From assembly GCA_963781665.1 (NCBI GenBank), contig CAWAGA010000002.1, positions 2,232,001 through 2,296,000 of the forward strand: a stretch of DNA of 64,000 bases, written 5' to 3'. Below, one piece after another: positions 1 through 7,344 of this stretch (its first letter is position 1; each line of letters starts with the position of its first letter). Source of the DNA: JAJYIW01 sp963781665 (GTDB taxonomy: Bacteria > Chloroflexota > Anaerolineae > Anaerolineales > Anaerolineaceae). The notes below the pieces were generated by a model. That model did not search any database and was not told where the DNA came from. It saw only the letters and a list, made by a program, of their open reading frames with translations. A program made the translations under genes and the position numbers.

Positions 1-497
1 GGCGGTTGGACCGCATCCAGGCAGCCCAGGCCTGCGCCGCCGGTCAGCGGTACCCCGGTTTCGCCGGCGTGCAGAACCTATGGAACCTGGCAAAGGTCAA
101 TCGGGAGTCATTGACCGAGGCAAGCCTGGCAGCCATGGATCAATCCCTGTGGGACTATCACAAGGCCACCCGGCTCGCCGCCATCCCCTACTCGAGCCAG
201 GCCAACGGGCTCTTCCAGAAGCTGGAAAGCGGCCAGGCTGAACGCATCGCACCCTCCCAGCGAGAGATGTTCATGAACTCCGAGACACAAGCCCGCTTCA
301 GGCGGGTCTTGGAACTCAAGGCCCAGACCGGCTTCACCATCAGCCAGATCGTGCTGGGCTACCTGACTGGCCAGCCATTCCCCACCATCCCGGTTATCGG
401 CCCGAAGAATATGGACCAGCTCGAAGACAGCCTGTCGGGGGCAGACGTGGCGCTAACCGTGGCGCAAATTGGGTATCTCGAAGGGACAGGATCGTAG
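1..497 (+). CDS. Aldo/keto reductase, C-terminal part (cut by window start)
   Basis: The reading frame is already open at the first base, so the N-terminus lies outside the window. The visible 160 or so residues match the C-terminal half of the aldo/keto reductase barrel: a segment NLWNLAKV followed by IPYSSQANGLF, which in this family is the strand that binds the NADP pyrophosphate, and near the end IPVIGPKNMDQLEDSL, the usual 2'-phosphate/adenine-binding part. The family reduces carbonyl sugars and aldehydes with NADPH in the cytoplasm. The catalytic Asp, Tyr, Lys and His lie upstream and cannot be checked. The first in-frame start-like codon (TTG at 6) is probably internal. A terminator follows closely, so this is the last gene of its transcript. 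Confidence 0.8.
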   Translation, partial: RLDRIQAAQACAAGQRYPGFAGVQNLWNLAKVNRESLTEASLAAMDQSLWDYHKATRLAAIPYSSQANGLFQKLESGQAERIAPSQREMFMNSETQARFRRVLELKAQTGFTISQIVLGYLTGQPFPTIPVIGPKNMDQLEDSLSGADVALTVAQIGYLEGTGS

Positions 498-517
498 CTC
501 ATAGGAATGAGGGAACT

Positions 518-536
518 GGGGGTACCCCCTTTTTTT
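518..536 (+). terminator. Rho-independent terminator after aldo/keto reductase
   Basis: A short GC hairpin (GGGGGTACCCCC, 518-529) is followed at once by seven T. It lies about 20 bases after the reductase stop codon. The stem is short, so strength is uncertain. The remaining 200 or so bases up to 746 show no convincing gene. Confidence 0.6.
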
Positions 537-746
537 CTTTCGGAGCGAAACCAGCCCGGTTTAAGGGCAGAATCTCGCACGCCGATGGCTACGAGTTGAC
601 CGCCGTTCAGGGGTTGCTTGACTGCTGCAGTACCTGGATGGGACCGCCCGCCGGCCCCTTCTTTGGTTGATGGGTCACCTGGCCGAGCCCGACTGGCTGT
701 TCGGAGACATGCAGCGCATGGGGTTGAGTGTGTCCGTTTCTGCTCT

Positions 747-1604
747 TTAAGCTGCCTTGACCTCTCTCCACGAATAGATAAAAGCAGGGATGGCGATCAA
801 GACCATGAACAAGCCGATCAAAAAGTAACCGGCGTCGATCGGGAGAAAACGGTCCAGCCCCAGGAGTATTGCGCCGCCAAAGGCAACGAAAAGAAAACCG
901 CCGAACAGCAGCGTCCGCCCGCCGGTCTGAGCGCCAACCCGCTTGATCTGGTCCTCCGACAAGGCATGCGATCGGCGTAACGAGGCCCCGAATACAAAGC
1001 CGACGACTGCCAGGACGATCATGGTGCCAATCCCGAAGAGCAGCCCGGGCAGGAAGCCCATCCAGGCTGTTGGCATGGCTGGGGCAGCAACGGTGTTGAT
1101 GAAGAGCGAGAAACCTCCAAAACCAAACCCAGCGATGAAGCCGTGGATCAACGTCCAACCGACAGGCGGGGGGGCTGGATCGAGGGTTTCGGCCGGGTGA
1201 TGGGTCCTGGTCAGGACCGAGACGGACCGGCCCATTTCACGGGCGGCATCGTGATGATGGCCCAGGATGTGGAAATGGACGTAGCGGTTTTTTTTCAAAA
1301 CGATTCCACCGGCAATGGTCATTGCCAGGCCGACGATAAAATACACGATGGCATTGATCGCCGGAGTGATCAGGAACGGAGCCAGAGCCAGGTAAGATAC
1401 TTCAGACAGCAGCGCTCTTTGGATCGTAAATGCCGCCGAAAAGTAAAGCCCGGCTTTGAGGCCTGCTTTGCCGCTGGCGCTGCCGATCGCATAGCTGAAG
1501 GTGATCGGCCAGGTGTGTTCGTCAGGCAGGATGCCGTGGAGCAGGCCGAAAAGGAGCGAGTAAACAAGTGCAGTAAGTGCAGTCATAAGATTATTTAACG
1601 CCAT
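747..1604 (-). CDS. NicO/UreH-like membrane metal permease (possible nickel transporter)
   Basis: A 285-residue polytopic membrane protein with about six to seven hydrophobic segments. Near the N-terminus it has HGILPDEH, an H-x4-D-E-H arrangement similar to the H-x4-D-H signature of NiCoT/NicO nickel-cobalt permeases, and between helices a histidine-rich loop (HFHILGHHHDAA, roughly residues 110-125) that could bind metal. These features suggest transport of nickel, cobalt or a related cation across the cytoplasmic membrane. A TauE- or UreH-type permease of other specificity is possible. Just upstream of the start (1611-1626) lies a 6-bp hairpin, GGACCT-GTAA-AGGTCC, that could mask the ribosome site. 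A second in-frame ATG at 1586 is an alternative start. LarB/LarC nickel-cofactor genes lie 49 kb away in the same window. Confidence 0.6.
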   Translation of the reverse strand: MALNNLMTALTALVYSLLFGLLHGILPDEHTWPITFSYAIGSASGKAGLKAGLYFSAAFTIQRALLSEVSYLALAPFLITPAINAIVYFIVGLAMTIAGGIVLKKNRYVHFHILGHHHDAAREMGRSVSVLTRTHHPAETLDPAPPPVGWTLIHGFIAGFGFGGFSLFINTVAAPAMPTAWMGFLPGLLFGIGTMIVLAVVGFVFGASLRRSHALSEDQIKRVGAQTGGRTLLFGGFLFVAFGGAILLGLDRFLPIDAGYFLIGLFMVLIAIPAFIYSWREVKAA

Positions 1605-1765
1605 TCAAGAGGACCTGTAAAGGTCCAGTGTTTTCTCCTAATTAGATGCGCTCATTCGTCAAAAGATACCCCTTACCAATTGGATAACCTTATCTGGACA
1701 GAATACCTTTCATGCCATAGAATTACAACCAGGATGGCATCTTCGACAAAAATGGTTCAATCCCT

Positions 1766-3268
1766 TTGAAGCGTACTTTCAACCTCCTGGCTGGTCTGGT
1801 GGTGCTGGCGATCCTGGCTGCAGGCTGCAGCGGGTTCAACCCGCCCGTCGGCACGCAGGCCGCGCCAGCGACAGTTTCTGCAACGAACGTCCCATCTGCG
1901 ACGCCTACCCTCCCCCCGCAGGCTTCCGCTACAGTCGCAGCGGTCGAAGCCGCTTCTCCCAGCCCGGAACCTGGGCTGCAGAACCCCCATTACCAAATCC
2001 AGGCCAGTTTCGATTATTACCAGCATACCCTGACCGTTATCCAGCAGCTCAGCTTCACCAACCCCGGGCCTGACGCATTCAACGATCTGGTGTTTGCGGT
2101 GGAAGCTGATAACCAGCAAGGGGTGTTCAACCTGAAGTCGGTTTCCCTGGGTGAGGACCAGGCCATCAGTGGTTATACCTTGGCAAAGAACCGGCTGGAA
2201 ATCGCCCTGGGCCAGCCGCTGTTTCCCGGAGAGAGCAGCACAGTATCTTTCGCTTATGACCTTACCCTGCCGGTGATCCCACCCCCATCGGACACAGCTA
2301 AGCCGGTCATTTTTGGCTATACCGAACGCCAGACCAACCTGGTCGATTGGTTCCCTTACTTAACCCCGTATCTTGCGGGCACAGGTTGGATTCTGCACTC
2401 CCCAGGATATTATGGCGAGAACCAGGTCTACCCGATCGCCGACTTTGATGTCGAAATTACCCTCATCAACCCGCCTGCCGGCTTGAAGCTTGCCGCCCCC
2501 GGGCAGGATGCGCAAGACAGTACCCATTTTATTTTAGATAACGCCCGCACCTTTGCCTGGTCTGCCAGCCCGAGCTATACCATCATGTCTCAGACGGTGG
2601 GTGATGTGACTGTTTTCAGCTACAGCTTCCCGCTGGATGATGGCGCGGCTAGAATGGTGCTGCAGAATACGGCGGATGCGGTGGGTTTATACAGCCGGCT
2701 CTTCAGCCCATACCAGCATAAGACTTTGACCGTCGTCGAAGCCGATTTCTTTGATGGAATGGAATTCGATGGGCTGTATTTTTTGAGCAAAGGTTTCTAC
2801 AATCTTTACGATGGCACGCCTAAAGGTTACCTGACCGCTATCGCCGTTCACGAAACTGCCCACCAGTGGTGGTTCGCCCAGGTCGCCAACGACCAGGCGC
2901 TCGAACCCTGGTTAGATGAAGCCCTCGCCACCTATTCCGAAAGAATTTTTTATGAAAATGTTTACCCGGACCTGGTCGACTGGTGGTGGAGTTTCAGGGT
3001 CAATTTCTACCAGCCGGGCGGGTTCATCGACCAGTCGATCTACGACTACGGCGGGTTTACGCCCTATCGCAATGCCGTTTATTTGCGCGGAGCGCTTTTC
3101 CTAGAAAAAATACGGGGACTGGCCGGAGACGACGCTTTCTTTGCATTTTTGCAGGATTATGCCAAGACCGAAAAATATAAAATAGCTACCGCCTCCGATT
3201 TCTTTTCAATCCTGGCCCGTGACACCGGGCTGGATATTAACCAAGTAAAGAATGGGTTCTTCAAATAG
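1766..3268 (+). CDS. M1-family metallopeptidase, lipoprotein
   Basis: A 500-residue zinc peptidase. The N-terminus is a lipoprotein signal with lipobox LAAGC (Cys21), followed by a Thr/Pro/Ala-rich linker to about residue 70, so the enzyme is probably anchored outside the membrane. The zinc site is HETAH at residues 362-366 with the third ligand Glu 18 residues later (motif WLDEA), which is the M1 aminopeptidase signature; the following WW is typical. It is shorter than full aminopeptidase N (about 850 residues) and lacks an obvious helical C-terminal domain. The start is TTG at 1766, chosen because it opens the signal peptide; the ATG at 1752 is in another frame and stops at once. Only five bases separate it from the next gene, so the two are probably cotranscribed. 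Confidence 0.85.
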   Translation: MKRTFNLLAGLVVLAILAAGCSGFNPPVGTQAAPATVSATNVPSATPTLPPQASATVAAVEAASPSPEPGLQNPHYQIQASFDYYQHTLTVIQQLSFTNPGPDAFNDLVFAVEADNQQGVFNLKSVSLGEDQAISGYTLAKNRLEIALGQPLFPGESSTVSFAYDLTLPVIPPPSDTAKPVIFGYTERQTNLVDWFPYLTPYLAGTGWILHSPGYYGENQVYPIADFDVEITLINPPAGLKLAAPGQDAQDSTHFILDNARTFAWSASPSYTIMSQTVGDVTVFSYSFPLDDGAARMVLQNTADAVGLYSRLFSPYQHKTLTVVEADFFDGMEFDGLYFLSKGFYNLYDGTPKGYLTAIAVHETAHQWWFAQVANDQALEPWLDEALATYSERIFYENVYPDLVDWWWSFRVNFYQPGGFIDQSIYDYGGFTPYRNAVYLRGALFLEKIRGLAGDDAFFAFLQDYAKTEKYKIATASDFFSILARDTGLDINQVKNGFFK

Positions 3269-3273
3269 ACTTT

Positions 3274-4479
3274 ATGGCAAAACCAATTACGATAAAAGAC
3301 GTTCAGACGATCCTGACCCAACCGGCCGGTTCACGCCTGGTGGTACTAAAAATCATAACCTCGGAACCGGGCCTTTACGGGTTGGGTTGTGCAACCTTCA
3401 CCCAGCGTTTCCACGCCGTCCAAGCGGCCATCGAAAACCATCTCAAACCATTTTTGATCGGCCGGGATGTCTCGTTGATCGAAGAAACCTGGCAGATGGC
3501 AATGGTGCACAGTTACTGGCGCAACGGCCCGGTGCTCAATAACGCCATTTCCGGGGCGGATATGGCCCTATGGGATATCCAGGGTAAGCTGGCGAATATG
3601 CCAGTCTACCAGCTTCTGGGTGGCAAATGCCGCCAGGGCGTAGCCGTCTACACCCACGCCGATGGGCGCGACCCGCACGAGGTGGAGGATAACGTCCGCA
3701 AATTCATGGCTCAGGGTTATCGCTACGTGCGGGTGCAAATGGGCGGCTATGGGGGAAAGGAGAACAGCCTGGTGAAACCGCAGGGCGCTCCCAGCGGGGC
3801 ATATTTTGACCCGCGGGCTTACACCCGCAACATGCTGGGGATGCTCGATCACGTCCGTTCGGCCCTGGGCGAAGAAGTTGAACTGCTGCACGACATCCAC
3901 GAACGCCTCAGCCCGATCGACACGCTCCAGTTTGCGAAGGACGTCGAGCAGTATAAACTCTTTTTCCTGGAAGATGCCCTGGCTCCGGAAGACATCCAAT
4001 GGTTCCGCCACGTCCGCCAGCAGTGCGCCACGCCCCTGGCGATGGGCGAACTTTTCAATAATCCCCATGAATGGCGGCTGTTAATTGAGGAGCGCTTGAT
4101 CGACTTTGTGCGGATGCACATCAGCCAGATGGGGGGGATTACCCCGGCCCGCAACGCTGCCATCCATGCCGGAATTTATGGCATCCGCACGGCCTGGCAC
4201 GGCCCGGGCGACGTCTCGCCGGTGGGGCATGCCGCCAACCTGCACCTTGACCTATGGGAGCCGAACTTTGGCATCCAGGAATGGTGTCGATTTCCCGAGC
4301 TCGTCTATGAGATTTTCCCCGGCACCCCCGAGGTGCGAGATGGTTATATGTACCCCAACGACCGGCCGGGCCTGGGGATCGACATCGACGAAAAGCTGGC
4401 TGCCCGCTACCCTTGCAAGGACGAGATCGAGCAGTGGACTCAAACTCGCCTGCCGGACGGCAGCCCTACCAGACCTTGA
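3274..4479 (+). CDS. Enolase-superfamily sugar-acid dehydratase (ManD/RspA family)
   Basis: The 401-residue protein removes water from an aldonate such as D-mannonate to give 2-keto-3-deoxy-sugar acid, if it behaves like its family. The three metal-binding acids of the barrel are visible at Asp207 (in HDIHERLSP), Glu233 (LEDAL) and Glu259 (MGELFNNP), and the ManD hallmark RTAWHGPGDVSPVGHAAN is intact, as is GIQEW near the end. Length and spacing match ManD. Some ManD-subgroup proteins have very low activity or use gluconate, so the exact substrate is not settled by sequence. The gene is tightly followed by a sugar lactonase, which supports a sugar-acid catabolic role. Confidence 0.88.
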   Translation: MAKPITIKDVQTILTQPAGSRLVVLKIITSEPGLYGLGCATFTQRFHAVQAAIENHLKPFLIGRDVSLIEETWQMAMVHSYWRNGPVLNNAISGADMALWDIQGKLANMPVYQLLGGKCRQGVAVYTHADGRDPHEVEDNVRKFMAQGYRYVRVQMGGYGGKENSLVKPQGAPSGAYFDPRAYTRNMLGMLDHVRSALGEEVELLHDIHERLSPIDTLQFAKDVEQYKLFFLEDALAPEDIQWFRHVRQQCATPLAMGELFNNPHEWRLLIEERLIDFVRMHISQMGGITPARNAAIHAGIYGIRTAWHGPGDVSPVGHAANLHLDLWEPNFGIQEWCRFPELVYEIFPGTPEVRDGYMYPNDRPGLGIDIDEKLAARYPCKDEIEQWTQTRLPDGSPTRP

Positions 4480-4497
4480 TTTATTGTGGAGGAAAAG

Positions 4498-5364
4498 ATG
4501 AACGAAGTTGAGCACGTCGTTTCGGTTAATAATGAACTGGGAGAAGGCGCTCTCTGGAATGTTGAAGAGCAAAGCCTGTATTGGGTGAACATTACCAAAG
4601 GCGCTTTTTACCGCTTACAAGTTGCCAGTGGCCGGCAAGAACGCTTTGAGGTGGGGATTCACCTTGGGGTGTTAGGTTTCAGGACCAGCGGCGGGTTGGT
4701 GATGGCGACTGGGCGCGGTCTGGCCTTTTGGGATTTTGAAACTCAACAGCTGCAATACGTGGCGGAGCCGGAGGCAGGCAACCCCGATTCGCGTTTCAAC
4801 GACGGGGCGGTCGACCGCCAGGGACGTTTCTGGGCTGGAACCATGGTCGGTGGTGCATCTGGAAATCTCTACCGGTTGGATCAGGACCTTACCTATCACA
4901 AGATGGAAACCGGAATATTGTGCTCCAACGGAATCGGTTGGAGCCCGGACAACCGTACCATGTATTACACCAACTCGACCATTCGTGCCATTTATGCTTA
5001 CGATTTCGATCCGGCTAGCGGTCAAATTGCTAACCGGCGAGTGTGCGTGCACACGCCTGAGGATGAGGGAGTTCCCGACGGGCTGACCATCGACAGCGAG
5101 GGTTTCATCTGGAGCGCACGGTGGGATGGATGGAAGGTGTGCCGCTACGACCCGGATGGCAAGCTGGAGCGGGAGATCAAGGTGCCAGCGTCGCTGGTAA
5201 CCAGCTGTACCTTCGGTGGAGAGAACCTGGACGAGCTGTACATCACGACCGCTGCGACCCAAGAAAACAAAGCTGAGATGATGCGCACCCAACCCTGGGC
5301 CGGAGACGTGTTTAGAGCTTATCCGGGCGTCAAGGGGCTGCCGGCGCCGAAATTCGGCGGATAA
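4498..5364 (+). CDS. SMP-30/gluconolactonase-family sugar lactonase
   Basis: A 288-residue six-bladed beta-propeller of the SMP-30/regucalcin family, which hydrolyses sugar lactones to sugar acids using a divalent metal. Metal-site features are visible: an early Glu in ELGEGALWN, the Asn/Asp region RFNDGAVDRQGRFWAGTM, SNGIGWSPD and the Asp in VPDGLTID. The start is the ATG at 4498, five bases after a clear GGAGG; an earlier GTG at 4486 overlaps that site and is not credible. It lies 18 bases after the dehydratase, so lactone hydrolysis and dehydration are probably consecutive steps of one pathway. The specific sugar is unknown. Confidence 0.87.
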   Translation: MNEVEHVVSVNNELGEGALWNVEEQSLYWVNITKGAFYRLQVASGRQERFEVGIHLGVLGFRTSGGLVMATGRGLAFWDFETQQLQYVAEPEAGNPDSRFNDGAVDRQGRFWAGTMVGGASGNLYRLDQDLTYHKMETGILCSNGIGWSPDNRTMYYTNSTIRAIYAYDFDPASGQIANRRVCVHTPEDEGVPDGLTIDSEGFIWSARWDGWKVCRYDPDGKLEREIKVPASLVTSCTFGGENLDELYITTAATQENKAEMMRTQPWAGDVFRAYPGVKGLPAPKFGG

Positions 5365-5388
5365 ATTTAGTCATCTGTCGATAATAGT

Positions 5389-5447
5389 AGCAGCGGATTT
5401 ATGCGCCTCGGAGGTTGTGAAGCTAGTAAATCTGCTGCTCTGTTTTT
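5389..5447 (+). terminator. Terminator of the sugar-acid operon
   Basis: Thirteen-base arms (AGCAGCGGATTTA at 5389-5401 and its complement at 5427-5439, one G-U pair) enclose a 25-base loop and are followed by CTGTTTTT. It sits 24 bases after the lactonase stop and just before the convergent secreted-protein gene. Confidence 0.75.
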
Positions 5448-5455
5448 AACCCCAT

Positions 5456-7273
5456 TTATCTGGAAATTAAAGGCAGATATACCTTCACTGGCGGTGTGCT
5501 GGTGCCGCATGATGGTAATTTGAACGACGCAATGTGCGTTTTCCACGAGGCGACTCCGTTAGCAGGTACGTATTCTGTCGTATACCAGAACGTGCAGTTA
5601 TCAACGGGGTCGAGCACCAGGTTGGAATAATCTCCCCAACGCGATGCTGGGCCGTTTTGATAGCCGCTGCCTGCAATGATCGTCGTCTCGCCAAGGCTGA
5701 GCAGTCCGAGGGGGTCAGAAGCCTGCCGCCCGATGAAACGGATGCCAGGATAGGCCGTGCTGCTGGCGACACTGTATGCCAGCGCGATATTTCCTACCTT
5801 GTCCATCGCAATGGAGCCCATCCAGCGTCCATTGGTATCTGGGGCAAACGTACCTTGCTGATAGATGAGCGGGCTGCCGTTTGGATCGCGGATCTCGTAC
5901 CAGCGCACACCCGCCAGAACCTCACTTCCGGCGCTGGCAGCATCGACGTTGTGGCTGACGACCAGGGCTTCGTAGCTGCCAAAATTGCGGTAATTGAGGC
6001 GCTGCATTAAGCGGTCGCCGACCCCGTCCAGTCCGATCGTCGTCCCCGGTTGGGAGATGCAGTTACGGGTGGCCGGGCATAGCTGGTTGAATGGGGCGGT
6101 AACCAAACCGACCGGCCCGGTGAAGGTCGACTTAGCCGGGGTACCCCAAGCAACGTGGAACTTCCAGAGGTCAAGCTGGTTAGTACCGAGATCGGCGAAG
6201 AAGGCCGGTTCCCCGGCCGGTGGTGAGGTGCTACCATCGAGATTCACCGGCAGCAAGGTCCCATAACTGTTGGGAATTTGAAATTCCTGGAATGACGCTA
6301 CCGCACCGTTGAGCATGGCGGTGCGGTCGAGCGCAATTGCCGAGGGGCCCTGGTAGGTTTCATTTGAGGTCGTGAAACGATTGGCGGTCAGATAATATCC
6401 GTCAGGCCATAAGCCGAGCTTGGGATAATCGTAAAAGACCGTCGTACTGAATTGAAAGAAATAGCGATAGTAGGCACCGGTGGGATCAGGGCCGGTCGAG
6501 ACGGCGATGCACTCGCCGTAGGGGGGCGAGAATGTGCTCAAAACCATCCCGGTGAATTGTGCCATGACCCAGCGGTCTGCCAGCGAATCATACAGCACCT
6601 GCACATCGCCTATATTCTCGGACTCGCACGGGGCCCCAAATCCGGCCCAAAGTCTGCTGCCGGGGTAGGGACCGAGGAGTGATTTTCCGGTCTTATCGAA
6701 AATCTGGAAGTGCAGGTTGACCCACTGGACGTAATTGTTCGGACCTACGTCACCAGTTGCGTCGGGTGGGTATACGTTGTCCAGGTTGCCAATTCCTTCA
6801 AAATTCAATGCCGGGGTCAAAGGCGCTGTTACTGAGAGCAGGGATCCAAAGCTTGATTGCAGAACCGGATCGCTAATTTGGGGCAGCACAGGGCCAGGTA
6901 ATTGGTTCTGGTCCAAATCCTCGCCTTCACCCATTTCATGGACAGCCGCAGGCGGCGTTTCAGGCTGGGCGGGCATATCGCTTAAGCGAGGAGACCGGTC
7001 GTGTTTCATCTCTTTACCGGCTGCGATCCCATTCATAAGGGGGGAATCCTGGCCTGGAGTGGGCGAGACCATGAAATTGGTGGATGCACCTGGCGGCTGT
7101 AAAGATGCTGTTACAGGCGCGCGCGGCTCGGCCGGACCTGCCAACCGCTGGCTGGCAGGGGTCTGATTTTGGGTTCTTACATTGTCGAAGTGGAATGACT
7201 GCGAAAACAGGATAACCAAAGAGATGGTCGCCAGACTTGCGACGGTTACAATAACGATAACCCTTCGACCCAT
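5456..7273 (-). CDS. Large secreted protein of unknown function ending in VYLPLISR
   Basis: A 605-residue exported protein. It starts with a positively charged, hydrophobic signal or anchor segment (residues 1-25), followed by a low-complexity Pro/Ala/Gln-rich region to about residue 150. The rest is rich in aromatic and Gly/Asp turns such as YPPDATGDVGPNNYVQWVN and DYPKLGLWPDGYYLTANRF, suggesting a beta-propeller or similar beta fold. I do not recognise a catalytic motif. The C-terminus, after a Pro-rich spacer, is VYLPLISR; I recall similar hydrophobic-Leu-Pro-Leu tails on secreted Chloroflexota proteins, and it may be a sorting or anchoring tag, which is inference. It has its own transcript between two oppositely acting regions and no obvious partner. 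Confidence 0.65.
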   Translation of the reverse strand: MGRRVIVIVTVASLATISLVILFSQSFHFDNVRTQNQTPASQRLAGPAEPRAPVTASLQPPGASTNFMVSPTPGQDSPLMNGIAAGKEMKHDRSPRLSDMPAQPETPPAAVHEMGEGEDLDQNQLPGPVLPQISDPVLQSSFGSLLSVTAPLTPALNFEGIGNLDNVYPPDATGDVGPNNYVQWVNLHFQIFDKTGKSLLGPYPGSRLWAGFGAPCESENIGDVQVLYDSLADRWVMAQFTGMVLSTFSPPYGECIAVSTGPDPTGAYYRYFFQFSTTVFYDYPKLGLWPDGYYLTANRFTTSNETYQGPSAIALDRTAMLNGAVASFQEFQIPNSYGTLLPVNLDGSTSPPAGEPAFFADLGTNQLDLWKFHVAWGTPAKSTFTGPVGLVTAPFNQLCPATRNCISQPGTTIGLDGVGDRLMQRLNYRNFGSYEALVVSHNVDAASAGSEVLAGVRWYEIRDPNGSPLIYQQGTFAPDTNGRWMGSIAMDKVGNIALAYSVASSTAYPGIRFIGRQASDPLGLLSLGETTIIAGSGYQNGPASRWGDYSNLVLDPVDNCTFWYTTEYVPANGVASWKTHIASFKLPSCGTSTPPVKVYLPLISR

Positions 7274-7344
7274 GTAGCTTTCCTCACCACTAAAATGATG
7301 ATCATTATGAATAACTTGATTATAGCAATAAATCGAGAAGGTTG

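Noticed and set aside
607..1158. 183-residue minus-strand frame over the permease
   Set aside because: It overlaps the strongly membrane-like permease in another frame, has biased Arg/His/Trp composition and no family motif.
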